Below, in pieces: positions 37,002-45,888 of a DNA stretch of 64,000 nucleotides. Source of the DNA: Chengkuizengella sp. SCS-71B (GTDB lineage: Bacteria; Bacillota; Bacilli; Paenibacillales; KCTC-33759); contig NZ_JAZHSH010000001.1 of NCBI RefSeq assembly GCF_040100845.1, positions 3,704,501 through 3,768,500 of the forward strand, given 5' to 3'. Each line of letters opens with the position of its first letter. Position 1 is the stretch's first letter. Both the position numbers and the translations under genes were made by a program. Below the pieces are notes generated by a model. That model ran no database searches, was not told the origin of the DNA, and saw only the letters and a list, made by a program, of their open reading frames with translations.

Positions 37002-37332
37002 AAATATGTACTAATTAAACACAATAAATACATTTATATCCAATATATATAAAATAATTTATCAAAATATATATTAAACTATATTTTACATATATTCAAT
37101 AGGAAGGAGTAACTAAAAAATAAAAAATGTAAGCGTTTTTTTATTTTCATAGATTTAGGAAATAACTGACTAATCCGTGGAGTGAAAGTGTATTTGTTAA
37201 AGCTGGGGCAATTGCTGAAGAACCTCCATTAATAATTCTAGAAGGTTATTTTGACAAGAGTATTGATAAATGTAACCAATTAGAGCAACCTTAACTTTAA
37301 AGATGTATTATTACAATAATAGTTGAAAATAT
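37002..37332. other. Gene-free interval with a cre-like box and a gene remnant
   Basis: TGTAAGCGTTTTTT (37128-37141) resembles a CcpA box with one mismatch, roughly 150 bp upstream of metY. On the plus strand 37166-37294 stays open for 42 codons after a TAA (NPWSESVFVKAGAIAEEPP.., ending LEQP) but has no start codon. It reads like a protein fragment and follows a stray GGAAGGAG site. I take it as a decayed gene; its family is not recognised. Confidence 0.35.
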
Positions 37333-38073
37333 TTATCGAATCATTTTCCCCATCCGTTTTGCTGTTTCGATCATGATTCCAGCATGTTCTTTCATGTTTT
37401 CTAATGTTAAACGATTTACTGGACCTGAAACGGATAATGCAGCCACCAATTGATGGGAACGATTAAAGATTGGTGCAGAAACAGCCGCAACACCAGGTTC
37501 CCTTTCTTCAATACTTGTGGCATATCCAACCTTTTGAATGTCCGCTATCTGATCCTTATAAGCAGAAATGTCTATTAGTTCTCTCCATTCTTGGATCATG
37601 TTTTCTTGAGTGTCTATGTCAGCAAATGCAATTAAAATTTTACTAGATGCACCAACATACAATGGTAATCTAGCACCGATTGGAGCAACTCTTCTAATAG
37701 AATGTTTACTTTGCACTGCTTGTATACGAATTCTTTCGTTACCATCACGAATATATAAACTAATGGTCTCGCCTAAAATATCTCTTAGGCGCTCCATCTC
37801 AGGTAAAAGAAGCGTCCCTGGATCATCAGATTGTGATAAGTTTGCAGATAACTCCCATATTCGAAAACCTAACCTATACTTCTCTGTGACAGAATCACGA
37901 ATTACAAACCCTTTTCCTTCTAAGGATGCTAATAAACGAAAGACCGTGCTTTTATGTAATCCTGTTTTTTCTGCTATTTCCGTCAAACCCAAATCTATTT
38001 CATCTGTAAAACATAACAAAATATCTAATGCTCGATCAACTGCACGAACTGTTCCACTTTTTGATTGTTCCAC
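37333..38073 (-). CDS. IclR family transcriptional regulator
   Basis: 246 residues. The N-terminal winged helix covers about 8-70 (VDRALDILLCFTDEIDLGLTEIAEKTGLHKSTVFRLLASLEGKGFV), followed by the IclR effector-binding (GAF-like) domain (about 85-246) with APIGARLPLYVGASSKILIAF and REPGVAAVSAPIFNRSHQLVAALSVSGP. IclR proteins repress or activate catabolic genes in response to small organic acids or aromatics. The effector is not predictable here. An inverted repeat GTTTCA-N5-TGAAAC lies 20 bp upstream of the start, consistent with autoregulation, and the same site precedes acnA. Single gene on the minus strand. Confidence 0.92.
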   Translation of the reverse strand: MEQSKSGTVRAVDRALDILLCFTDEIDLGLTEIAEKTGLHKSTVFRLLASLEGKGFVIRDSVTEKYRLGFRIWELSANLSQSDDPGTLLLPEMERLRDILGETISLYIRDGNERIRIQAVQSKHSIRRVAPIGARLPLYVGASSKILIAFADIDTQENMIQEWRELIDISAYKDQIADIQKVGYATSIEEREPGVAAVSAPIFNRSHQLVAALSVSGPVNRLTLENMKEHAGIMIETAKRMGKMIR

Positions 38074-38092
38074 AATCTACACCACCCTTGAT

Positions 38093-38127
38093 GTTTCACA
38101 TGATGAAACTCTGTTACAATAATTATA
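38093..38127 (-). promoter_or_regulatory. iclR promoter with operator-like palindrome
   Basis: TATAAT (minus strand, 38127-38122) lies 12 bp upstream of the perfect inverted repeat GTTTCA-CATGA-TGAAAC (38093-38109). The palindrome falls at or just after the expected transcription start, a position that suits autorepression. The -35 hexamer is poor. Confidence 0.55.
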
Positions 38128-38217
38128 CCTTATTTAGTACAAAAATAAAACTTATTATGGAAAATTTCAGACAATTAATTCCTAATATAACTGGGTGGTG
38201 GGATTATGAATTTGTTT

Positions 38218-39618
38218 TTACGATGATTTTTTAATCGTAAAATTGTCTTCAAGCAGTACCCAATTTTGTGGGAATGGATAACCTAATACCCAGTAACTAA
38301 TTCCTTTTAAATTATAATCCTTTACGGTATCGAATTTTGCTTGAGCACTACGGGCATCTTCAAACCATACCTCGTGCATTCTACCTTGTTCATCTGTGTA
38401 ACGATAATATGGCGACTGAGTTACAGCATCATATTTAATATCTGTTCCATACTTTACAGCTCTTAATATAGCTTCCTGGCTACTAAATGTTTCTGCCACT
38501 TGACCTTGTACATGAGGAAGCAACCAATCTCTTGCATAGATTTGAAACCCAAAGAATATTTTTTCTCTAGGTATAACTGTGACTGCGTAATCGAGAACAC
38601 GTTTAATTTGATTTATTGGTGAGATAGCTTGTGGCGGTCCAAGTCTGTAACCCCATTCATATGTCATTAATATGACATAGTCTGCAATTCTACCATGTGC
38701 TTCATAATCATAGGCATCATTTCTAGAACTTACTTTTGGGATTAAAGCACTTGTAACAAAATAACCTTCTGGATGTAAGCGATCTACAACAAGTTGAAGA
38801 AATTGATTATAAGGCTCGCGGTCCTCTGGGAGGACATTTTCTAAATTTACATTTAAACCTTGATACCCTTTCTCTTTCATAATCGTTAAAATGTTAGATA
38901 TCAATTCCTCTTGAATTTCTTGATTATTTAAAACAACATGTGCAAGATCTGAACCTGGATCTGTTGCAGTAAAATTAATAATCGACATCACCGGTACAAC
39001 ATTTTCTTCAATACTCGTATTTATGGCTTGAGTATCATCAATCGACTGAATGCTTCCATCTTCTTTCATCGCGTAGGCAGAAGGAGTTAAAGAAGTTAAA
39101 TATTTACCAACTTCTTTTACAATTGGGATTGCCTCATCCCCTAGTTTATAAATATATGCATTCACATCAATAACAGGTTTTTCTTTTCGGGGGATGATTA
39201 ACATCATACCTGGATAGATAACATATGGAGGTTTAATATCATTTACTCTTATCAATGTTTGTAAAGAAACCCCATAATTCTGTGCAATTTTGTACAATGT
39301 ATCGCCTGCAATAACGTAATGTCTTGGTGCTGGAATATATAACCTCCCCCCAGGAAAAATGTTTGCAGGATCAGTGATTTGATTTGCCTGAACTATCGCT
39401 TGAACCGATGTCCCATATTGATAAGCAATTTTCCATAATGTTTCCCCGGGCTTAACGATGTGAACAAAATCTTCTGTTGGAATCACTATGGATTGACCTA
39501 CTACTAATTTATTTGGATCTGGTAATTTATTTATTTCTACTATTTTCCCCATCGGAACTCGATAAGTTTGTGCAATTTGCCAAAGTGTATCGCCTGGGTT
39601 TATCGTATGAATTAACAT
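38218..39618 (-). CDS. yaaH: Spore peptidoglycan hydrolase, three LysM + GH18 (YaaH/SleL type)
   Basis: 466 residues from the ATG at 39618 (AAGGAGGG site; the upstream in-frame ATG is rejected). Three LysM domains in a row: residues about 3-46 (IHTINPGDTLWQIAQTYRV), 50-95 (VHIVKPGETLWKIAYQYGT) and 98-143 (HYVIAGDTLYKIAQNYGV). A glycoside hydrolase 18 fold follows (about 160-455) with GLNVNLENVLPEDREPY, where the catalytic DxxDxDxE motif is replaced by an LNVNLEN form with the Glu kept, as in spore SleL/YaaH. These enzymes degrade cortex fragments during germination. B. subtilis YaaH has two LysM, so a third is an extension. No signal peptide, as usual for mother-cell-deposited coat enzymes. 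Confidence 0.88.
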   Translation of the reverse strand: MLIHTINPGDTLWQIAQTYRVPMGKIVEINKLPDPNKLVVGQSIVIPTEDFVHIVKPGETLWKIAYQYGTSVQAIVQANQITDPANIFPGGRLYIPAPRHYVIAGDTLYKIAQNYGVSLQTLIRVNDIKPPYVIYPGMMLIIPRKEKPVIDVNAYIYKLGDEAIPIVKEVGKYLTSLTPSAYAMKEDGSIQSIDDTQAINTSIEENVVPVMSIINFTATDPGSDLAHVVLNNQEIQEELISNILTIMKEKGYQGLNVNLENVLPEDREPYNQFLQLVVDRLHPEGYFVTSALIPKVSSRNDAYDYEAHGRIADYVILMTYEWGYRLGPPQAISPINQIKRVLDYAVTVIPREKIFFGFQIYARDWLLPHVQGQVAETFSSQEAILRAVKYGTDIKYDAVTQSPYYRYTDEQGRMHEVWFEDARSAQAKFDTVKDYNLKGISYWVLGYPFPQNWVLLEDNFTIKKSS

Positions 39619-39791
39619 AAAATACCCTCCTTTTTTTATATAAGTATTCAAATAAAAATTAAGAAATGACGCTATTATCTACATTCAATCGCCAATTTTG
39701 CGGATCATATTAAAATATTCAATTTGATGGAAGTGTTAAAGACATAGTTTCCTATTGTTAAGCATATGATTTCACATACAACCTTTTCATT

Positions 39792-39836
39792 AAAGAAGTT
39801 GTTCATTATGATTTATCAGTATTGAACAAGCTCTTT
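39792..39836 (+). other. Hairpin in the leader of the SOD-fusion gene
   Basis: AAAGAAGTTGTTCA (39792-39805) pairs with TGAACAAGCTCTTT (39823-39836), 12 of 14 positions, followed by TCTATTTTAT. It ends 23 bp before the ATG and resembles a weak terminator, so it could attenuate expression. Confidence 0.4.
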
Positions 39837-39859
39837 TCTATTTTATAGGGGGAAAATTT

Positions 39860-40984
39860 ATGCTTAAAGTGTATGGAAGCTTAATGCCTCTTCGAATCTT
39901 AGAGGAAATTCGTTTTTGGAAAATGCAAGAAAAAGAACATACCGTTGTTATACGTGAACTTGCTCCTGATTTAGAGGAACAGTATGTCAAATTACTTCAG
40001 GAATGGGAAATCCTTTTTGCTAAGATGGAAAATACAGCGCAGCAGTGGATTGAATCCATTATTCGATCTCAAAATCAAAACCATGAAGTAGAGCAAATGC
40101 AGCAATTTATAGATAGCAGCATTACACAATCACAGCAATTCATTAAGCAGTTATATCAAATGATGGAACAAAGTGAAGTGATTAAAAACAATCAAACACT
40201 CAATACGGTCATGTTACACATTATTCGCGAATCTGACTATTTCTTAGGAGTACTTAATGGTTATTTACTAACTCCAAATGCCCCTCAAGGAAATAACATA
40301 AATGAATCACGAATCTCAACTAACTCTTTAGAAGAAGAAGGTGTGATGGAAGAACAACCAGTTCCTATTGGAAAACATACCGTTCCTCCTCTACCTTATT
40401 CTTATGATGCATTAGAACCCTATATAGATGAAGAAACAATGAAAATCCATCATGATAAACATCATTTAGCTTATGTAAATGGATTAAACAATGCTGAAAT
40501 TCAATTAGAAAAAGCTAGAAAATCAGATGATTTCTCTTTAATTAAACATTGGGAAAGAGAATTAGCTTTTAACGGGGCAGGTCATTATTTGCATACTATT
40601 TTTTGGAATATCATGTCCCCTGATGGTGGTGGTGATGCTACCGGGGCTATTAGTGGACAAATCATGAAAGATTTTGGCAGCTTTGATGAATTCAAAAAAC
40701 AATTTACTGCAGCAGCTAATAATGTAGAAGGTGGTGGGTGGGCCATTTTAGTTTGGAGCCCAAGAAGCCATCGATTAGAAATTTTACAAGCGGAAAAACA
40801 CCAAAATCTATCACAATGGGATGTTATCCCATTGCTTGTATTAGATGTTTGGGAACATGCTTATTACCTAAAATACATGAACAATCGTCCTGATTATGTT
40901 GAGGCATGGTGGAATGTCGTGAATTGGGAACATGTGAATGAACGATTTTCTCATGCTAGAAGATTAAAATGGATGACATACTAA
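39860..40984 (+). CDS. Superoxide dismutase-like protein with helical N-terminal domain
   Basis: 374 residues, against about 200 for a plain SOD. Residues 1-150 form a helical bundle-like region (LRILEEIRFWKMQEKEHTVVIRELAPDLEE, reminiscent of DUF2935/SodF-type extensions), then a linker (about 150-165). The Fe/Mn SOD domain runs from about 172 to the end: LPYSYDALEPYIDEETMKIHHDKHH, GHYLHTIFWNIM, and the ligand motif [28 protein letters not shown]. All four metal-ligand positions (His, His, Asp, His) are kept. Such SodF-like proteins are known in Bacillus, but the job of the extension is unclear. GGGGGAA precedes the ATG. Monocistronic. Confidence 0.88.
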   Translation: MLKVYGSLMPLRILEEIRFWKMQEKEHTVVIRELAPDLEEQYVKLLQEWEILFAKMENTAQQWIESIIRSQNQNHEVEQMQQFIDSSITQSQQFIKQLYQMMEQSEVIKNNQTLNTVMLHIIRESDYFLGVLNGYLLTPNAPQGNNINESRISTNSLEEEGVMEEQPVPIGKHTVPPLPYSYDALEPYIDEETMKIHHDKHHLAYVNGLNNAEIQLEKARKSDDFSLIKHWERELAFNGAGHYLHTIFWNIMSPDGGGDATGAISGQIMKDFGSFDEFKKQFTAAANNVEGGGWAILVWSPRSHRLEILQAEKHQNLSQWDVIPLLVLDVWEHAYYLKYMNNRPDYVEAWWNVVNWEHVNERFSHARRLKWMTY

Positions 40985-40987
40985 AAA

Positions 40988-41007
40988 TTTATCCAAAAAT
41001 ATTTTGC
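40988..41007. repeat. 20-bp exact repeat, copy 2
   Basis: Same 20 bases as at 14046-14065, lying between the SOD-fusion stop and the end of the convergent GTPase gene. Confidence 0.6.
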
Positions 41008-41012
41008 TACTA

Positions 41013-42986
41013 CTATGACAAAGCCTTACGAACACTTAATATATATTTGGACTGATCCAAGGGGTTAATCCCTCTTCTCTCTCTAGTAGCCAAAACCCCT
41101 TCTGGACATTCCTCATAACCTTGAAAATAGGTTGTGATCGTTCCTTTTCCTTTTGTTAATGAAGCTAGTTCAATGGAATACTCCATCGAAGTAGACAGAG
41201 GTATAATCCCTTCAACAACCATTCGATCTTCTTGCTGATTCGGTGAATCAAATGTTGCTCTCATTTGAGACAGATCATGAAGAATCTTTCCAGCAAATTG
41301 TTCAGGTACAGATATTCTAAAGTTCAACATTGGTTCCAACAGCTTTGTTCCCGTTTGATCCAATCCATTCATAATTCCCATTGGTGTAGCCACAGCAAAG
41401 TCCAAAGGATGTGTATGAACCACATGATGCTCTCCTTCTATTAATGTTATTTTTAAATCCACTACATTCCATCCGTATAACCCTTGTTCCAATGCTTCTG
41501 GAATCCTCCGAGACACCTCATTCTGATACCGTTCTAACAAATCTTCTTTACGTACAATAGAATGATAAGTCACCCCACTTCCTCTCTCACCTGGTTCAAT
41601 TTTAAATCGTAATACTGCCCAGCAAGGTTTTGGCATCGTATAACGAATAAGCCCTTCCCCTATTTGTTTTGGGGTCTCCTTGTAAATTACAGACGGCTGT
41701 CCAAATTCCACATTTAACTGAAACCGGCTTTTTATGATACTTGCTAGAATTTCAAGTTGAATTTTCCCCATCACTTTAATATGAAGTTCTCTATCCTCTT
41801 GATGCCACTGCAAATCTAATAGTGGATCCTCATCAGACAATTCTTGCAATGCTTTAACAACTGCAGGATATTCTTCTTCTTGTTCCCACTCTACCTTCAC
41901 TGTCAAAAGAGGCACTGCCATGTGAGGGTGAACAGGAACACCTTCATCACTGCCTAATATATCTCCAACTTTCACATGACTCAAACCGCTAAGTGCAGCA
42001 ATATCTCCGGCATGGAGTTCTCCCAAATCTTCACTTTTATGACCTTGAATTTTTCGAATCTGACTCACTTTTTCTTCAACGCCTTGTGTCACATTATAAA
42101 TAGAATCTCTATTTTGAATACGACCATGATACAACCTAACATAAGCTAGTCTTCCTAACTTATTATCTCTATCGATTTTAAATACAACCCCAGATAAAGG
42201 AGCATCCTGTGATCCTTCAGGATGTGGAAGGTAATCAATCATGGCATCCATAAGTTCCTGGATTCCTATTCCTTTATTTGATGCACCAAATAATATAGGA
42301 AAGACCTCAGCGCCCTTTGATAATAAAGATAATTTCTCCTTAAGCTGTTCTGAGATAAGTTGACCTTCTAAATATTGATTTAAAATAAAGTCATCGTGTT
42401 CTGAAACGACTTCTATAATTTGATCAATTAAAGGTTGTTCAAGCACTTGTTCTTGTCCATCCCAAAAAGAAACACCTTCAAAAGAATCTTCTATACCTTG
42501 AATGTTTTGTATCGGTATAGCTGATTTCGAAAGTTCAGCATGAATATTCTCAATCACACGATAAGGATCAGCCCCTATCCGGTCTAGTTTATTTATATAA
42601 ATCAAAGTTGGGATGCTAAGCTTACGAAGAGCATGCCAAATCACCTCAGTTTGAGGCTGAACACCTTCAACTGCCGATATGATAAGTATAGCTCCATCCA
42701 TAACTCGTAAGCTTCTTTCCACCTCTGACAGAAAATCAACATGACCTGGGGTATCCACAATATTAATAAAAGTATCTCTCCATATTAACTCTGTAGTTGC
42801 TGCAAGCACCGAGATACCACATTCTTTTTCAACTTCTAACCAATCCGTTTGTGCCGTCCCTGTATCTACACTCCCAAGGGAGCGAATTTGCCCCCCCTTA
42901 AATAACATCTGTTCTGTTGTAGTTGTTTTTCCAGCATCTATATGTGCAAAAATTCCTATATTCCTTCTATTGAGTGAATTTAACAA
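41013..42986 (-). CDS. Tet(M)-like ribosomal protection GTPase (EF-G family)
   Basis: 657 residues, matching Tet(M)/Tet(O) (about 640) rather than EF-G (about 690). TTG start with AGGTGATATAGAT upstream. GTPase motifs: A14-HIDAGKT-21 (G1), DTPGHVDF 78-85 (G3) and NKLD 132-135 (G4). Domains II to V follow with VVFKIDRDNKLGRLAYVRLYHG and EPMLNFRISVPEQFAGKILHDLSQMRATF. Tet(M)-type proteins bind the ribosome and chase tetracycline from the A site by GTP hydrolysis. This copy sits among housekeeping genes with no mobile markers, so it is probably an intrinsic, divergent member. Resistance is possible but unproven from sequence. Confidence 0.85.
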   Translation of the reverse strand: MLNSLNRRNIGIFAHIDAGKTTTTEQMLFKGGQIRSLGSVDTGTAQTDWLEVEKECGISVLAATTELIWRDTFINIVDTPGHVDFLSEVERSLRVMDGAILIISAVEGVQPQTEVIWHALRKLSIPTLIYINKLDRIGADPYRVIENIHAELSKSAIPIQNIQGIEDSFEGVSFWDGQEQVLEQPLIDQIIEVVSEHDDFILNQYLEGQLISEQLKEKLSLLSKGAEVFPILFGASNKGIGIQELMDAMIDYLPHPEGSQDAPLSGVVFKIDRDNKLGRLAYVRLYHGRIQNRDSIYNVTQGVEEKVSQIRKIQGHKSEDLGELHAGDIAALSGLSHVKVGDILGSDEGVPVHPHMAVPLLTVKVEWEQEEEYPAVVKALQELSDEDPLLDLQWHQEDRELHIKVMGKIQLEILASIIKSRFQLNVEFGQPSVIYKETPKQIGEGLIRYTMPKPCWAVLRFKIEPGERGSGVTYHSIVRKEDLLERYQNEVSRRIPEALEQGLYGWNVVDLKITLIEGEHHVVHTHPLDFAVATPMGIMNGLDQTGTKLLEPMLNFRISVPEQFAGKILHDLSQMRATFDSPNQQEDRMVVEGIIPLSTSMEYSIELASLTKGKGTITTYFQGYEECPEGVLATRERRGINPLDQSKYILSVRKALS

Positions 42987-43149
42987 ATCTATATCACCTA
43001 TTTCATGGGTCTTTTTTCATTTTATTTTATAATCTAACTAGTATTGTATCAATACATATGAATTGTTTACAACAGAACTAAACTTCAGTATAAAAATACA
43101 AGCAACTTTCTACATCACTTTTAATGAGTATAGATAGCAAAGTTATGTT

Positions 43150-44637
43150 CTAGAACGACACTTTTGGAACCTCCATATCCAATTCACTTACTAGCTGATT
43201 CACTAAGTGTAATAACCTGAAATCATCCCATCTCTTCCCTACACATTGCACTCCTATAGGCATATTATCATTATTTAATCCAACAGGCATGGTGACAACT
43301 GGATTAGCTAATACATTAAATAAATTAGTATATGCTCCAGTAGCTTTCCAATAGTTCATGAGTTTATCATCAACATGAACTGGTTTTTTATAAATAGGCT
43401 GATATCCAATTAGTTTATCTTTTTTAATATGTGGAAAAGCTGCAGTAACACTGACTGGCAAAATAAACATTTCATATGAATCCATAAACATATCAAATGA
43501 TGAAATAAGCTCTTCCCTCTGTGTTAAAGTTTTCATATAATTTTTAAAGGTTAAAGGTGTTAATTTACTAGAGGTTGGATATTTCTTTTGAAGTTTTTTT
43601 GTAAAAATGTGTTCAATTCCTCTTATAATAGATGGTTTGCCTGAATTCAACTCAGCATCAATTATTTTTCCCCATGTTTCCCAAACTTTGTTTGTGCTCA
43701 CTGGAAACTGATCTACTTTTACAGTTTGAATACCGAGCGATTTTAGTTTTTCTACATAAAGATAAATATGCTCTCTAACCTCCTTGGCAACCGGAACGTC
43801 TGTAAGCTGATCCATCCATGCGATTTTTATATTATTTAAATTCAACCTTTTTAGCCTATTGTTATTTAGAGGAGGTACTTTCATATCGTTTGGATCTGAA
43901 CCCGTTATTATGGAAAAAGCTAAAATTAAATCATCTATAGACCTTGCCAATGGACCATAACAAGCAAGATGCCTTGACGAGCGATATTTCGGAGGCTTTG
44001 AGTTACTAGGCATCGGAAAATGTCCAAATGCTGAAACTGCGTGCTCTGTTGGCTTCAAACTATACACACCACAATAATGAGCAGGTATTCTTAATGAGCC
44101 ACCAATATCGCTTCCTATATCTAAGTAACTAAAACAAGCCGAAACTGCTGCCCCTCCGCCACCGCTACTCCCTCCTGGTGTACGATTCAGATTCCAAGGG
44201 TTATTTGTTCTTCCATAAATTTCATTATCCGTTTGTAAGTCCATCAACAGTGGGGGTACATTTGTTTTACCTACAATAATCGCCCCAGCTTCCTTTAAAC
44301 GACTTACAACCGTAGCATCAAAATCAGTAATATATTCTTTAAGTGGAGTAAACCCATGTGTTGTTTTCATCCCTCTGATTGCAAATGATTCTTTAATTGT
44401 AATGGGAACACCGTGAAGTGGTCCTCGAACTAATCCCTTTTTAAGTTCCTCATCCGCTCTCTTGGCATCTCTTAAAACCTGATCTAAATTCTTATTCACA
44501 ACTGCATTTACTTTTGAATCATGTGTATGAATCCTTTGGATTATTGCGCTTGTTACCTGTTCTGAAGTCAAATCTCCCTCGCGAATTAATTTAGCAATTT
44601 TTGTAGCTGAATAAAACAAAAAATCATCTTGTTTCAT
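43150..44637 (-). CDS. Amidase signature family hydrolase
   Basis: 495 residues from the ATG at 44637, which has AAGGGAG upstream; the open frame extends 29 codons further but without a site. The Ser-cisSer-Lys triad motifs are present: Lys in GVPITIKESFAIRG (about 79), Ser in RTPGGSSGGGGAAVSACF (about 155), and the nucleophile in DIGSDIGGSLRIPAHYCGVYSLKPT (about 180). Family members hydrolyse amides such as glutaminamides, aryl amides or cyclic amides. This is not GatA, since the neighbours are not gatBC. Substrate unknown. It follows the AraC-type regulator gene by 62 bp and may be its target. Confidence 0.88.
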   Translation of the reverse strand: MKQDDFLFYSATKIAKLIREGDLTSEQVTSAIIQRIHTHDSKVNAVVNKNLDQVLRDAKRADEELKKGLVRGPLHGVPITIKESFAIRGMKTTHGFTPLKEYITDFDATVVSRLKEAGAIIVGKTNVPPLLMDLQTDNEIYGRTNNPWNLNRTPGGSSGGGGAAVSACFSYLDIGSDIGGSLRIPAHYCGVYSLKPTEHAVSAFGHFPMPSNSKPPKYRSSRHLACYGPLARSIDDLILAFSIITGSDPNDMKVPPLNNNRLKRLNLNNIKIAWMDQLTDVPVAKEVREHIYLYVEKLKSLGIQTVKVDQFPVSTNKVWETWGKIIDAELNSGKPSIIRGIEHIFTKKLQKKYPTSSKLTPLTFKNYMKTLTQREELISSFDMFMDSYEMFILPVSVTAAFPHIKKDKLIGYQPIYKKPVHVDDKLMNYWKATGAYTNLFNVLANPVVTMPVGLNNDNMPIGVQCVGKRWDDFRLLHLVNQLVSELDMEVPKVSF

Positions 44638-44699
44638 GTTCTTCTCTCCCTTCATCATTAAGATACAGGGAAAAAGATATAAAAACTTGATGATTTGTG

Positions 44700-45554
44700 C
44701 TAAATTTTTTGAACAGGTATGCAAATTTGAATCTCTGGATTTGTAGGATCTTCGGTTGCGCGATACCTCTCAAAGTCATAGGAACTACTTACAACATACT
44801 TTGATTTAGGTAACCATACCCCATAAATGTATTCATAAGATAACGGCAAATCCTTAGTTGATCCTTTATGTGAAAAAAGGATGTACTTACTTTTAGGCAA
44901 ACTGACATCCTTTAAGTCGGGATCATTATTGTTATTTATATGGATGGATTCTACAGCTGCAAGATAGGTAAAATCAATCTCTAAACCGAATGAATCCGGA
45001 TATTGTATGAATCCAAAAGCAGTAAAATTATTGTCATCCATTGTACATATGTTCCCTCGTAGTTTTGACCAGCTTGACAAGATGGCTTCTCTTGAACCAT
45101 TTGAGGCCTGATAACCTGTAAGTAATATATTTTGTAACGATATTTCCTCGATATCATCTGATAAATTAAAATTTTTATTTGTTAGGTATTGAATATCAAT
45201 TGGTTTTTTATAGAGAAATTCAGTTGTCATTGCACTTTGTCTAAATTGGTATGGACTCATATTAAATCTTCTTTTAAAAGCTCTTGTAAAAACTTCATGA
45301 GAGTCATATCCAAATTCAAAAGCAACATTTATTATACTTTTATCATCACTTATTAATTTTTTTGCTGCTTCCGTTAATCGTCTATTCATAATATATTGAG
45401 TTACAGTCTCACCAACCACTTGATGAAATAGTCTTTGAAAATGAAACTTAGAATAACCACTCTGCCTACTAATTTGTTCAATTGTAATTTTATTTCTTAA
45501 GTTATTTTCTATGAAATTAATTGTTTTTGAGAGGTTATCAATATAGTCCACCAT
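44700..45554 (-). CDS. AraC-family regulator with GyrI-like effector domain
   Basis: 284 residues. N-terminal double helix-turn-helix (about 5-105): INFIENNLRNKITIEQISRQSGYSKFHFQRLFHQVVGETVTQYIMNRRLTEAAKKL and NVAFEFGYDSHEVFTRAFKRRFNMSPYQFR. The C-terminal half (about 125-284) is a GyrI/Rob-type small-molecule-binding domain ending ATEDPTNPEIQICIPVQKI. Such proteins sense amphipathic compounds and activate transporters or modifying enzymes. Its ATG comes directly after the TAA of a small membrane protein gene, and an amidase gene follows, so the three are one transcript. Confidence 0.9.
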   Translation of the reverse strand: MVDYIDNLSKTINFIENNLRNKITIEQISRQSGYSKFHFQRLFHQVVGETVTQYIMNRRLTEAAKKLISDDKSIINVAFEFGYDSHEVFTRAFKRRFNMSPYQFRQSAMTTEFLYKKPIDIQYLTNKNFNLSDDIEEISLQNILLTGYQASNGSREAILSSWSKLRGNICTMDDNNFTAFGFIQYPDSFGLEIDFTYLAAVESIHINNNNDPDLKDVSLPKSKYILFSHKGSTKDLPLSYEYIYGVWLPKSKYVVSSSYDFERYRATEDPTNPEIQICIPVQKI

Positions 45555-45555
45555 T

Positions 45556-45795
45556 TTACCTCTTTCTCTTCAAATAATAGATCATAAATTCAGTACTAAT
45601 AAATGATACCAAAAACAAAAACCAAGAACCTAATATAAGTAATTCTAACAATATCCGTTTTGGATAAAACCCATTATAAAAATAGTTACCAATTTTATCA
45701 ATTGGAAAGTAAAATATAAATAAATTACCCAATAAAATAATTAAATAAATGAATTTATCTAACAAATATTTAAAAATATAAATCAAGCCCTTCAA
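45556..45795 (-). CDS. Small two-helix membrane protein upstream of the AraC-type gene
   Basis: 79 residues with hydrophobic segments at about 15-31 and 47-70 and a Lys/Arg-rich end (YYLKRKR), so probably a two-pass inner-membrane protein. Its TAA lies one base before the ATG of the AraC-type regulator, which suggests translational coupling. No family recognised, and no convincing ribosome binding site is seen. Context hints that it might feed a membrane signal to the regulator; that is inference only. Confidence 0.45.
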   Translation of the reverse strand: MKGLIYIFKYLLDKFIYLIILLGNLFIFYFPIDKIGNYFYNGFYPKRILLELLILGSWFLFLVSFISTEFMIYYLKRKR

Positions 45796-45835
45796 TTTAT
45801 AAAGTACTGTGTTTAGATTCTGTTAATATCCTAAC

Positions 45836-45866
45836 AAAAAAACACCAGTTCATGAACTGATGTTTT
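45836..45866 (-). terminator. Terminator after folE
   Basis: On the minus strand an ACATCAGTTC/GAACTGGTGT stem (core palindrome CAGTTCATGAACTG at 45845-45858) followed by seven T, 23 bp after the folE stop. Confidence 0.88.
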
Positions 45867-45888
45867 AAAAAATCGTTTATCCCATTTA

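Noticed and set aside
37002..37150. SAM riboswitch upstream of metY
   Set aside because: The conserved SAM-I core and its helices are absent in the AT-rich leader; no terminator/antiterminator pair was seen.
43150..44637. Amidase as GatA of the glutamyl-tRNA amidotransferase
   Set aside because: No gatC or gatB neighbours, and it follows an AraC-type regulator; better treated as a generic amidase.
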